From positions 1 through 6,163 of the forward strand of contig DYAA01000017.1 in the NCBI GenBank assembly GCA_019419405.1: 6,163 bases of DNA, written 5' to 3'. This stretch comes from Collinsella sp. GTDB lineage: Bacteria > Actinomycetota > Coriobacteriia > Coriobacteriales > Coriobacteriaceae. Below the pieces are notes generated by a model that ran no database searches, was not told where the DNA came from, and saw nothing but the letters and a program-made list of their open reading frames with translations. Made by a program: the position numbers and the translations under genes. Shown piece after piece: positions 1-5,221 of this stretch (its first letter is position 1; each line of letters opens with the position of its first letter).

Positions 1-24
1 ATCAGCGGTAGCGCTATTCGTCAT
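1..24 (-). CDS. Start of a further gene, cut off by the window edge (product unknown)
   Basis: An ATG at 24-22 follows GGGAGG by 9 bases and opens a frame reading MTNSATAD to the window edge. It overlaps the glycosyltransferase stop by 11 bases (14-24), the same arrangement as at the acetyltransferase/glycosyltransferase junction. Eight residues are too few to name a product. From context it is likely another polysaccharide gene (transferase, polymerase or flippase), which is inference only. Confidence 0.55.
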
Positions 25-48
25 TCGAAAGAACCTCCCAATAGCGCT
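10..48. repeat. 9-bp inverted repeat flanking the start site of the last gene
   Basis: agcgctatt (10-18) and aatagcgct (40-48) are exact reverse complements around a 21-base loop. In the minus-strand mRNA the loop contains GGGAGG and the ATG of the next gene. The distal arm overlaps the stop codon of the glycosyltransferase. Confidence 0.75.
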
Positions 49-1084
49 CCGCCACGGCATCCCAAGTATTCGCTGTGGCAACAGCGTGAGAGCGACTTGC
101 CACCTCGCGATAGAGGGCGTTATCAGAACACAGGCGAACAAGGGATGTGGCAGCCTCATCTGCCCAATCCGCTTCGTCGATATCGCAACGAATAGAGTTG
201 GATCCGTCAAAGAGCGCAGAGGCGCCGCACTTCTCGGAAACAATAGGTATGCAGCAAGATGCGGCGCCCTCCAAAACGGATACATTGAAGGTGTCGAACC
301 TGCTGAGCCCGGCATAGAAGTCAGCCTTACGATAGAGCCTCATTAACTCTTCCTTGTCAGATATTTCTCCGCGGTAATCAAGCTCAACACCACCCTCCCT
401 AGCCATCTTTTCGCAGAGGGCACGATTGGAGCCGACGGCCCGGGAATCCCGACCGCATACTATGAGCCTAGGTTGGGCATCCGTTAGGGCAGCATACTTC
501 GACAGCGCAAGGAGTGCGAGATCGCAGCCCTTGCGCTCCTCGAATCCTCCCGTCGTTATCACGACGGGAGGATTCGAGGAGCGCTTCTCAGCCAACAATG
601 AGTCGACTTCAACCCCTACAGGGAGGTCGACACCGTTCCCGATCACCGTAACGTTTTCGTTACGGCCATACAACTTCTTAAGAACTTCAGCCTCAAACCT
701 AGAAACACAGATGAGATTCGGGAACTCTCTAATTAGCTTAGGTTCGAGCTTAAGATCACGAGACAGCACCGGCCGGTATTTGCGTTCTTCGGCTGCAATG
801 CCATGAACTACGAGGTAGTAGTTATTGCCGTGATCAATCTTCGATAGCATGCAGAGCGCCATGGGTACTCTGAATCCATTTTGGTGCACGCATATGGAGT
901 AACCCTTGTAAGTAAATGGAATCTTCACAATGAGCTTTAGCACATCGGCAAAGGAATAAACCTCAGCAAGCTTGCAAGCATGATTCTGGGCAAGACGGGA
1001 GTGGACTGCCGCGGCTACGCCCAAAGGCCCCCTGTTTCCGTCGAGACGTGAAATCAGCAGCACCTTCTCATTAGGAAAGTCCAT
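14..1084 (-). CDS. Glycosyltransferase, GT4-type (GT-B fold)
   Basis: Second glycosyltransferase of the cluster, expected to act on the lipid-linked repeat unit at the inner membrane face; the sugar is unknown. From the ATG at 1084 it has 356 residues starting MDFPNEKVLLISRLDGNRGP, with the first Rossmann strand right after the start. An in-frame ATG at 1126 would give 370 residues but is poorly supported. Landmarks are LVVHGIAAEERK, LICVSRFEAEVL, VIGNGVD (GNGVD at 149-153), GGFEERKG (179-186) at the start of the donor domain, LIVCGRD, and SRFDTFNVSVLEGAA (261-275). The usual E-x7-E motif reads D264-x7-E272, with Asn in place of the usual Gly; Asp at the first position is conservative. Bases 533-584 form a perfect inverted repeat that encodes residues 168-184. 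The stop TAG (14-16) lies inside the next gene. Lower in GC than capEFG. Confidence 0.87.
   Translation of the reverse strand: MDFPNEKVLLISRLDGNRGPLGVAAAVHSRLAQNHACKLAEVYSFADVLKLIVKIPFTYKGYSICVHQNGFRVPMALCMLSKIDHGNNYYLVVHGIAAEERKYRPVLSRDLKLEPKLIREFPNLICVSRFEAEVLKKLYGRNENVTVIGNGVDLPVGVEVDSLLAEKRSSNPPVVITTGGFEERKGCDLALLALSKYAALTDAQPRLIVCGRDSRAVGSNRALCEKMAREGGVELDYRGEISDKEELMRLYRKADFYAGLSRFDTFNVSVLEGAASCCIPIVSEKCGASALFDGSNSIRCDIDEADWADEAATSLVRLCSDNALYREVASRSHAVATANTWDAVAERYWEVLSNDE
34..39 (-). promoter_or_regulatory. Strong ribosome binding site near the end of the distal glycosyltransferase
   Basis: GGGAGG on the minus strand lies 9 bases before an ATG at 24, the same spacing seen at most other starts here. 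It is coded by the Trp-Glu-Val codons near the glycosyltransferase C-terminus. Confidence 0.6.
504..537. repeat. Imperfect inverted repeat overlapping the 24-bp repeat
   Basis: Outer arms agcgcaagg (504-512) and ccttgcgct (529-537) are a perfect 9-bp pair. After two mismatches an inner 5-bp pair, tgcga (515-519) and tcgca (522-526), closes a 2-base loop, so 14 of 16 positions pair. Bases 533-537 also belong to the left arm of the 24-bp repeat, so the two hairpins exclude each other. Confidence 0.75.
533..584. repeat. Perfect 24-bp inverted repeat with 4-base loop inside the glycosyltransferase gene
   Basis: Arms 533-556 (gcgctcctcgaa...cgtcgt) and 561-584 (acgacg...ttcgaggagcgc) are exact reverse complements, 24 of 24, around the loop tatc (557-560). 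Pairing ends at 532/585 (t opposite t). It is entirely coding, running from the variable interdomain linker (RSSNPPVV) into the conserved GGFEER. Because the arms are exact, the plus strand encodes the same 17-residue peptide, RSSNPPVVITTGGFEER. There is no following U run, so it is not a standard terminator. Confidence 0.97.
646..665. repeat. 8-bp inverted repeat with 4-base loop
   Basis: ccgtaacg (646-653) and cgttacgg (658-665) pair perfectly around tttt. It is coding (residues just before the GNGVD motif). It is short enough that chance is possible. Confidence 0.7.
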
Positions 1085-1199
1085 AAACGATATCCTCTTT
1101 GGCCTCGTGCTTTTCAAGGAACTCATCTACAGTTCCAACAACGCGAGCCGGGTTGCCGCATACGACCGATCCAACCGGAAAGCGGCCTTTGACAACCGA
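1071..1199 (-). pseudogene. Out-of-frame 3' remainder of the acetyltransferase gene
   Basis: Read in the frame restored by a ninth G, this segment encodes SVVKGRFPVGSVV, then CGNPARVVGTVDEFLEKHEA and KEDIVYGLS, ending at TAA 1071-1073. GNPARVVG is the typical cofactor loop of hexapeptide acetyltransferases, and the helical tail is also normal. With it the protein would be 187 residues. The reading frame has no stop or other damage, so the break is recent or reversible. The restored stop overlaps the ATG of the next gene (1084) by 14 bases (1071-1084). Confidence 0.85.
1093..1098 (-). promoter_or_regulatory. Ribosome binding site that decides the start of the distal glycosyltransferase
   Basis: AGAGGA on the minus strand has its GAGG 9 bases before the ATG at 1084. 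The alternative ATG at 1126 has only a weak GGA upstream, and the 14 residues it would add are the acetyltransferase tail read in another frame. Confidence 0.65.
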
Positions 1200-1633
1200 C
1201 CCCCCCCGATGATGCAGTCATCACCGATAACAGTGCCAGGCAGAATCATTGTATTTGCGCCGATAAAACAGTTCCTGCCAATAGTCACAGACTTGAGAAG
1301 CTTACCATGAGTCCCACGGCGAGCATACAACGCCTTGTCGATGCTGTAGTCGTGGACTAAGATGGACGTTCCATAGCTGATGGTGACTCCATCGCCCAAA
1401 GTGATGAGATTGTAGCCCGCCGCATCGAAGCGGCATTCAGGGCTTATCCAAGGATCACCGTACTCGGAGAACTTATCCGAGATGTTGACCCCTAGCCACG
1501 CCAAGTAGCGAGGGTATAGCTTTTTATAAGTTTTGTTCGATAACTTATTTATTGCAAGGAGAACGCCCTTTAAAGGTATTTTCGCTACGCGTTTATATCC
1601 CTGAGCAGCAGGAACGACTTTGTCGACCCTCAT
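1127..1633 (-). CDS. Hexapeptide-repeat (left-handed beta-helix) acetyltransferase, frameshifted near its C-terminus
   Basis: Likely O- or N-acetyltransferase of the CysE/LacA/WbbJ-like hexapeptide family, using acetyl-CoA to decorate the polysaccharide or its precursor. After a basic N-terminus it shows YPRYLAWLGVNI (residues 40-51), FSEYGDPWISPEC, ITLGDGVTIS and ILVHDYS, where H94 is a candidate catalytic His. Hexapeptide coils VTIGRNCFIGANTMILPGTV and IGDDCIIGGG reach residue 145. The family then expects a G-S-V-V stretch and an xGNPA acetyl-CoA loop. Instead this frame reads RLSKAAFRLDRSYAATRLALLEL and stops after 168 residues. The expected continuation is present in another frame just after a run of eight G (1200-1207). 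The gene is therefore one base short in that tract, through phase variation, mutation or assembly error. The start is supported by AAAGG 9 bases upstream. As read, the product lacks the final coil and cofactor loop and is probably inactive. Confidence 0.85.
   Translation of the reverse strand: MRVDKVVPAAQGYKRVAKIPLKGVLLAINKLSNKTYKKLYPRYLAWLGVNISDKFSEYGDPWISPECRFDAAGYNLITLGDGVTISYGTSILVHDYSIDKALYARRGTHGKLLKSVTIGRNCFIGANTMILPGTVIGDDCIIGGGRLSKAAFRLDRSYAATRLALLEL
1200..1207 (-). repeat. Homopolymer tract of eight G at the frameshift point
   Basis: The minus strand reads ATC-G8-TCGGTTGTC. Nine G gives Ile-Gly-Gly-Gly-Ser-Val-Val-Lys, matching the family pattern IIGxGSVV exactly. Six G would also restore the frame but with one residue fewer. 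Eight G sends the ribosome into the wrong frame, which stops at 1127. Tracts of this length are classic sites of slipped-strand mispairing and also of sequencing error. Confidence 0.95.
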
Positions 1634-1635
1634 TA

Positions 1636-2823
1636 TTAAAAGCCTTTCTCTATCATGGATAGTGCTTGATCAAAGCCGGCAACGAAACTTGAATCAGCAC
1701 GATGAAGCGTCTCCCTGCACCCACCTGTGTCGTAAGTTATAACAGGAGTGCCACAGGCCTCGGCTTCAAGGTTGACCGTCGGATAGTTGTCCTCTACGGT
1801 AGGATTGAAATAGACGTCCGCCGTTGTATAGATGCCGGCGAGCTCCTGGGGAGAGTTGGTACGTTTGAGGCCAACAACGCCCCGGGGAAGCGCCTTTAGC
1901 TGCCGATCCGAAAGGCCGACGAGCGCTACGACAAACTTGTCAGAGTCAAGTTCCTCGGCTAAGCGGACGAAATCAGGAAGTCCCTTGCGCTTGGTCCAAG
2001 GGCTCGCAACGCCTAGCACCATAAACCGGTCGCCAATACCGTATCTCTCGCGGAAGTCGCTTGGGGTGGGTTTGAAAACGTCGGTGTCGATGACGTTATG
2101 ACGGACCTCCACCGGATAATCTTTGAGAAAGCTCTCCCCGACCAAATCCGCGAGCCACTGTGAAGGTGTTATTAGCGTCATCCGCTCAGGCGGTACGCTC
2201 GTGAAGATGCGTTTCTTATCTTCATAGTTTCTCGCGCAGTTGGTTTTTGAAATCGTTATGGGATAGGTGTCCAGCTGCGGGCAGCATTTCGAGTACGCGC
2301 AATGAGACTGCCATTGTGCACACTTCACATATGTGAAGTACGCACAATGGCCCGTAAAGGCCCAGCAATCGTGCAACGTCCATTTAACCTGGCAACGATG
2401 TGAGGCGAGCCAAGAGAACAGCATCTCTATGTTCACGTAATAGCCGTGTATGTTATGCAGGTGCACCACATCGGGATCGATCTCGTCCAGGCGCTTGAGC
2501 AGTTTTGCGGTATCTCGCTTAGAGTAGAAGCCCATGCGGTCATGCAAACGTGTCATGGCGCCGTGGGAGAGGTAGCCGGACTTCGAAGCGCAGCACTGCT
2601 CATGGTCGCTTATCGTGTTGTGGCGACGGCCCCAGAAGATGTAAGAGTCAACCCCGCGCTCAGTCAGCTCATGGTGAAGGTTGCGCATTATGGTACCGGT
2701 GGAACCGTTGTAAAAGCTGTTGAGCTGGACGTAGCGCAGCGGGCGTCCCAGACATTCACCCAGAGCGAGTGCTTCGTCGACGAGCGCGTCGGTCGTGAGC
2801 CCTTGGGTCTGCGACACTAGCAT
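1636..2823 (-). CDS. Glycosyltransferase, GT4-type (GT-B fold), Cys-rich acceptor-domain motif
   Basis: Cytoplasmic, retaining-type glycosyltransferase expected to add one sugar of the repeat unit; donor and acceptor cannot be read from sequence. It has 395 residues from the ATG at 2823, or 393 from the better-spaced GTG at 2817. The acceptor domain begins YVQLNSFYNGSTGTIM, a glycine-rich loop usual for this branch, after about 25 extra N-terminal residues. WTLHDCWAFTGHCAYF and a cluster of six Cys ending in CCPQL follow, around residues 145-180. The donor domain has GVASPWTKRKG and PTVEDNYPTVNLEAEACG, with the glutamate motif near residues 344-353, then TYDTGGCRETL. The open frame continues upstream to 3057, but that part is Arg-rich shadow of capG. 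It overlaps the capG stop and ends in TAA TAA TGA just before the next gene. The 2310-2351 palindrome lies inside it. Base composition is lower in GC than capEFG. Confidence 0.9.
   Translation of the reverse strand: MLVSQTQGLTTDALVDEALALGECLGRPLRYVQLNSFYNGSTGTIMRNLHHELTERGVDSYIFWGRRHNTISDHEQCCASKSGYLSHGAMTRLHDRMGFYSKRDTAKLLKRLDEIDPDVVHLHNIHGYYVNIEMLFSWLASHRCQVKWTLHDCWAFTGHCAYFTYVKCAQWQSHCAYSKCCPQLDTYPITISKTNCARNYEDKKRIFTSVPPERMTLITPSQWLADLVGESFLKDYPVEVRHNVIDTDVFKPTPSDFRERYGIGDRFMVLGVASPWTKRKGLPDFVRLAEELDSDKFVVALVGLSDRQLKALPRGVVGLKRTNSPQELAGIYTTADVYFNPTVEDNYPTVNLEAEACGTPVITYDTGGCRETLHRADSSFVAGFDQALSMIEKGF
1643..1647 (-). promoter_or_regulatory. Ribosome binding site for the acetyltransferase
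   Basis: AAAGG on the minus strand sits within the last glycosyltransferase codons, 9 bases before the ATG at 1633. The same 9-base spacing recurs at most starts in this cluster. The upstream gene ends in three consecutive in-frame stops (TAA TAA TGA) that overlap this ATG. Confidence 0.55.
2310..2351. repeat. 42-bp near-perfect palindrome inside the glycosyltransferase gene
   Basis: Bases 2310-2330 and 2331-2351 are reverse complements at 19 of 21 positions, with no spacer; the two mismatches are adjacent in mid-arm. Outer 10-bp arms are gccattgtgc / gcacaatggc and inner 9-bp arms are acttcacat / atgtgaagt. It encodes roughly residues 158-171 of the Cys-rich motif (HCAYFTYVKCAQW). The frame runs through unbroken. 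Confidence 0.9.
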
Positions 2824-3998
2824 TTCCTCCACACCATCTTGTCTACGACGCCTGTGTAGCTCTGGATGATTTTCACGACCTTGGTGGACACGGTCTCGTC
2901 GGCGTAGTCGGGCACGGGGGCCTCGGGGAGCGACCCCTCGGCGTCGAGCTCGACGGCGGTGTGGACCGCCTGGAGCAGGCCGCGCTCGCTGATGCCGGCA
3001 AGCGTGAAGCACGCCTTGTCCAGCGCCTCGGGGCGCTCGGTCGAGGTACGGATGCACACCGCCGGGAACGGGCGGCCGATACTGGCGAAGAAGCTCGACT
3101 CCTCGGGCAGGGTGCCGGAGTCGGAGACAACCGCGAAGGCGTTCATCTGCAGGCAGTTGTAGTCGTGGAAACCCATGGGCTCGTGCATGCGCACGCGCGG
3201 GTCGAGCTTGAAGCCAGTGGCCTCCAGGCGCTTACGGGAGCGCGGGTGGCAGGAGTACAGGATCGGCATGTCGTATTTCTCGGCCAGCGCGTTGATCGCG
3301 GTGAACAGGCTCGTGAAGTTCGCCTCGGTGTCGATGTTCTCCTCGCGGTGGGCCGAGAGCAGCATATAGCGCTTGGGCTCAAGGCGGAGCTCGGAGAGGA
3401 TATCGGATGCCTCGATCTTGTCCAGGTTGGCGCGCAGGACCTCCGCCATGGGCGAGCCTGTGACGTAGGTGCGCTCCGGGGCGCAGCCGGTGTCCTTGAG
3501 GTAGCGACGGGCGTGCTCGGAGTAGGCAAGGTTGACGTCGGAGATCACGTCGACGATGCGGCGGTTGGTCTCCTCGGGCAGGCACTCGTCCTTGCAGCGG
3601 TTGCCCGCCTCCATGTGGAAGATGGGGATGTGGAGCCTCTTGGCCGCGATAGCGGACAGGCAGCTGTTGGTGTCGCCCAGGATCAGCAGCGCATCGGGCT
3701 GGACCTGCACCATCAGCTTATAGCTCGCGGCGATGATATTGCCCACCGTCTCGCCCAGGTCGGCGCCCACAGCGTCCAGGTAGACGTCGGGGTCGTCCAG
3801 CGACAGGTCGCGGAAGAAGATGCCGTTGAGCGTGTAGTCGTAGTTCTGCCCGGTGTGAGCCAGCAGGCAGTCGAAGTGGCGGCGGCACTTCTTGATGACC
3901 TCGGACAGGCGGATGACCTCGGGGCGGGTGCCCACGATGATCAGCAGCTTCAGGCGGCCGTCGTCCCCGAAGCGGATATCGGAATAGTCCTTGCCCAT
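2817..3998 (-). CDS. capG: UDP-N-acetyl-L-fucosamine synthase / UDP-HexNAc 2-epimerase CapG
   Basis: Third enzyme of the CapE-F-G route: C2 epimerisation of the L-talo intermediate to UDP-N-acetyl-L-fucosamine. It has the non-hydrolysing UDP-GlcNAc 2-epimerase (GT-B-like) fold. Motifs in order are VGTRPEVIRLSEVI (residues 22-35), AHTGQNYD (47-54), LGDTNS (107-112), HMEAGNRCKDECLPEETNRR (128-147, rich in catalytic acids), LLSAHREENID near 214, and SDSGTLPEES in the nucleotide-binding region. The C-terminus VVDKMVWRKC is typical of the CapG/WbjD/FnlC branch. At 393 residues it is full length and intact. The start ATG has a strong upstream GAGGAGGT and lies 4 bases after capF. Its stop TAG overlaps the start of the following glycosyltransferase. 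Third positions are almost all G/C, as in capE and capF. A WecB-type epimerase making UDP-ManNAc is less likely given the capEF neighbours. Confidence 0.93.
   Translation of the reverse strand: MGKDYSDIRFGDDGRLKLLIIVGTRPEVIRLSEVIKKCRRHFDCLLAHTGQNYDYTLNGIFFRDLSLDDPDVYLDAVGADLGETVGNIIAASYKLMVQVQPDALLILGDTNSCLSAIAAKRLHIPIFHMEAGNRCKDECLPEETNRRIVDVISDVNLAYSEHARRYLKDTGCAPERTYVTGSPMAEVLRANLDKIEASDILSELRLEPKRYMLLSAHREENIDTEANFTSLFTAINALAEKYDMPILYSCHPRSRKRLEATGFKLDPRVRMHEPMGFHDYNCLQMNAFAVVSDSGTLPEESSFFASIGRPFPAVCIRTSTERPEALDKACFTLAGISERGLLQAVHTAVELDAEGSLPEAPVPDYADETVSTKVVKIIQSYTGVVDKMVWRKC
2826..2830 (-). promoter_or_regulatory. Ribosome binding site that bears on the start of the downstream glycosyltransferase
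   Basis: GGAGG on the minus strand lies only 2 bases before the ATG at 2823 but 8 bases before the in-frame GTG at 2817. The GTG shares its first G with the capG stop (TAGTG). Spacing favours the GTG, so the widely preferred ATG may not be the true start. Confidence 0.55.
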
Positions 3999-4002
3999 GC
4001 GG

Positions 4003-5220
4003 CTAGACCTCCTCGTAGTAGGTGTCGGGGTCCTCGGGGTCGAAGGGCTCGTTGGCCCACATGACCGTCACGAGGTCCTCGGTGTCGGACATGTTGGTGA
4101 TGGAGTGCGTGTAGCCGGGGATCATCTCGACCACGCGCATGTCGGGACCAGAGACGACATACTCGTCGACGGGGAAGGGCTTGCCCTCGGCGTCCTCCCC
4201 CACCCTCCTCAGCCTGATCGACGCGGTACCGGAGACCACCAGGAACCTCTCCCATTTGCTCATGTGCCAGTGGTTGCCCTTGGTGATGCCGGGCTTCGAG
4301 ACGTTGATGGAGACCTGGCCGCGCTCCGGCGTGCGCAGGAACTCGGTGAACGAGCCGCGCTCGTCGGTGTTGGGCTTCAGGGAGTAGGCGAAGTGCCCCG
4401 GCTCGTAGTGGGACAGGAACGTGCTCCAGAGCTTCTTGGAGAAGGATCCCTCGGAAAGGTCCGGCACCGAAAGCGTCTCGCGGCTGTCGCGGAAGCTGCC
4501 CAGCAGGTAGACGATCTCGCCCAGGGTTTTCACGTCGGTCCCGGGGACGTAGCAGAAATCATCTCCGTCGACGCGCTCGAGCCCCTCGTATCCGCAGCGG
4601 TGCTCCTCCCCCAGCAGGGCGCCCAGCATCTCGTCGACGAGGTCGTCGATGTAGAGGAGCTCCAGCTCCACCGAGGGGTCGTTCACGGTGTAGGGGCGGC
4701 CGTTGGCGATGGCGTCGCAGAAGGTGGCCACGGCGGAGTTGTAACGCGGGCGGCACCACTTGCCGTAGAGGTTGGGAAAGCGGTAGATGAGCACCGGGGC
4801 GCCCGTGCGCTCGGAATAATCGCGGAACAGGCCCTCCCCCGCCAGTTTCGACTCGCCGTAGACCGAGCCCTCAAAACGGCCGGAAAGGCTCGCCTGCGCG
4901 GAGCTGGAGAGCATGACGGGGCACGTGTTCCCGTGGCGCACGAGGGCATCAAGCAGCGTGGAGGCGAACCCGAAGTTGCCCTCCATGAACTCCGCCTGGT
5001 CCTCGGGGCGGTTGACGCCGGCCAGGTTGAAGACGAAGTCGGCGCGGGAGCAGTAGCCGTCCAGCTCCTCGGTCGTCGAGTCGACGTCATACTCCATGAC
5101 CTCGAGCGGCAGCAGGGCTCGGTATTTGGCGCGGCGGTCCTTGCCGTCGCGGATGTTTTTCAGCGCGCAGCAGAGGTTCTTCCCGACGAAGCCCCTGGCG
5201 CCGGTGACGAGGACGCGCAC
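4003..5220 (-). CDS. capF: UDP-2-acetamido-2,6-dideoxy-hexos-4-ulose reductase CapF (SDR plus cupin)
   Basis: NADPH-dependent reductase acting on the CapE product to give the UDP-2-acetamido-2,6-dideoxy-L-talose intermediate of UDP-L-FucNAc synthesis. The N-terminal Rossmann domain starts MRVLVTGARGFVGKNL with GxxGxxG at residues 7-13. NLAGVNRP follows near 65-72, an SSSAQA strand near 105, and YGESK (YxxxK) near 121-125. The C-terminal cupin runs from about 280 to the end, with GNHWHMSKWERF (two His and a Glu, likely metal ligands) near 315-325 and GYTHSI near 370. CapF cupins are known to bind zinc. The frame stays open upstream to 5364, but that part is low-complexity Arg/Ser/Pro shadow of capE. 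The GTG at 5220 gives the family N-terminus and follows a modest GAGGCGG motif (5230-5236) by 9 bases. Length is about 405 residues, slightly more than the roughly 370 of S. aureus CapF. Confidence 0.93.
   Translation of the reverse strand: MRVLVTGARGFVGKNLCCALKNIRDGKDRRAKYRALLPLEVMEYDVDSTTEELDGYCSRADFVFNLAGVNRPEDQAEFMEGNFGFASTLLDALVRHGNTCPVMLSSSAQASLSGRFEGSVYGESKLAGEGLFRDYSERTGAPVLIYRFPNLYGKWCRPRYNSAVATFCDAIANGRPYTVNDPSVELELLYIDDLVDEMLGALLGEEHRCGYEGLERVDGDDFCYVPGTDVKTLGEIVYLLGSFRDSRETLSVPDLSEGSFSKKLWSTFLSHYEPGHFAYSLKPNTDERGSFTEFLRTPERGQVSINVSKPGITKGNHWHMSKWERFLVVSGTASIRLRRVGEDAEGKPFPVDEYVVSGPDMRVVEMIPGYTHSITNMSDTEDLVTVMWANEPFDPEDPDTYYEEV
4007..4014 (-). promoter_or_regulatory. Strong ribosome binding site for capG inside the end of capF
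   Basis: GAGGAGGT on the minus strand is built from the last codons of capF (Glu-Glu-Val). Its GAGGAGG core ends 9 bases before the ATG at 3998. It fixes the capG start and suggests that capF and capG are translationally coupled. Confidence 0.75.
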
Positions 5221-5221
5221 C

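Noticed and set aside
221..268. Inverted pair ggcgccgca / tgcggcgcc with a 30-base gap
   Set aside because: The core ggcgcc is self-complementary and coded by recurring Gly-Ala codons, so the pairing is easily chance.
533..584. 24-bp hairpin as an intrinsic terminator or insertion-element end
   Set aside because: No U run follows on the transcribed strand, it lies mid-gene with an intact frame, and there is no transposase, target duplication or length disruption.
426..806. Plus-strand frame sharing a 17-residue peptide with the minus-strand glycosyltransferase
   Set aside because: The shared peptide is only the consequence of the perfect inverted repeat being identical on both strands; the rest has no gene-like features.
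2824..3057. Upstream in-frame extension of the proximal glycosyltransferase
   Set aside because: The 78 extra residues are Arg/Pro-rich low-complexity sequence lying fully inside capG in another frame; the ribosome binding site is at 2826-2830.
2961..4064. Long plus-strand open frame over capG (367 residues)
   Set aside because: Same effect of high G/C third positions opposite capG; no recognisable motif, and it crosses the well-defined capG/capF junction.
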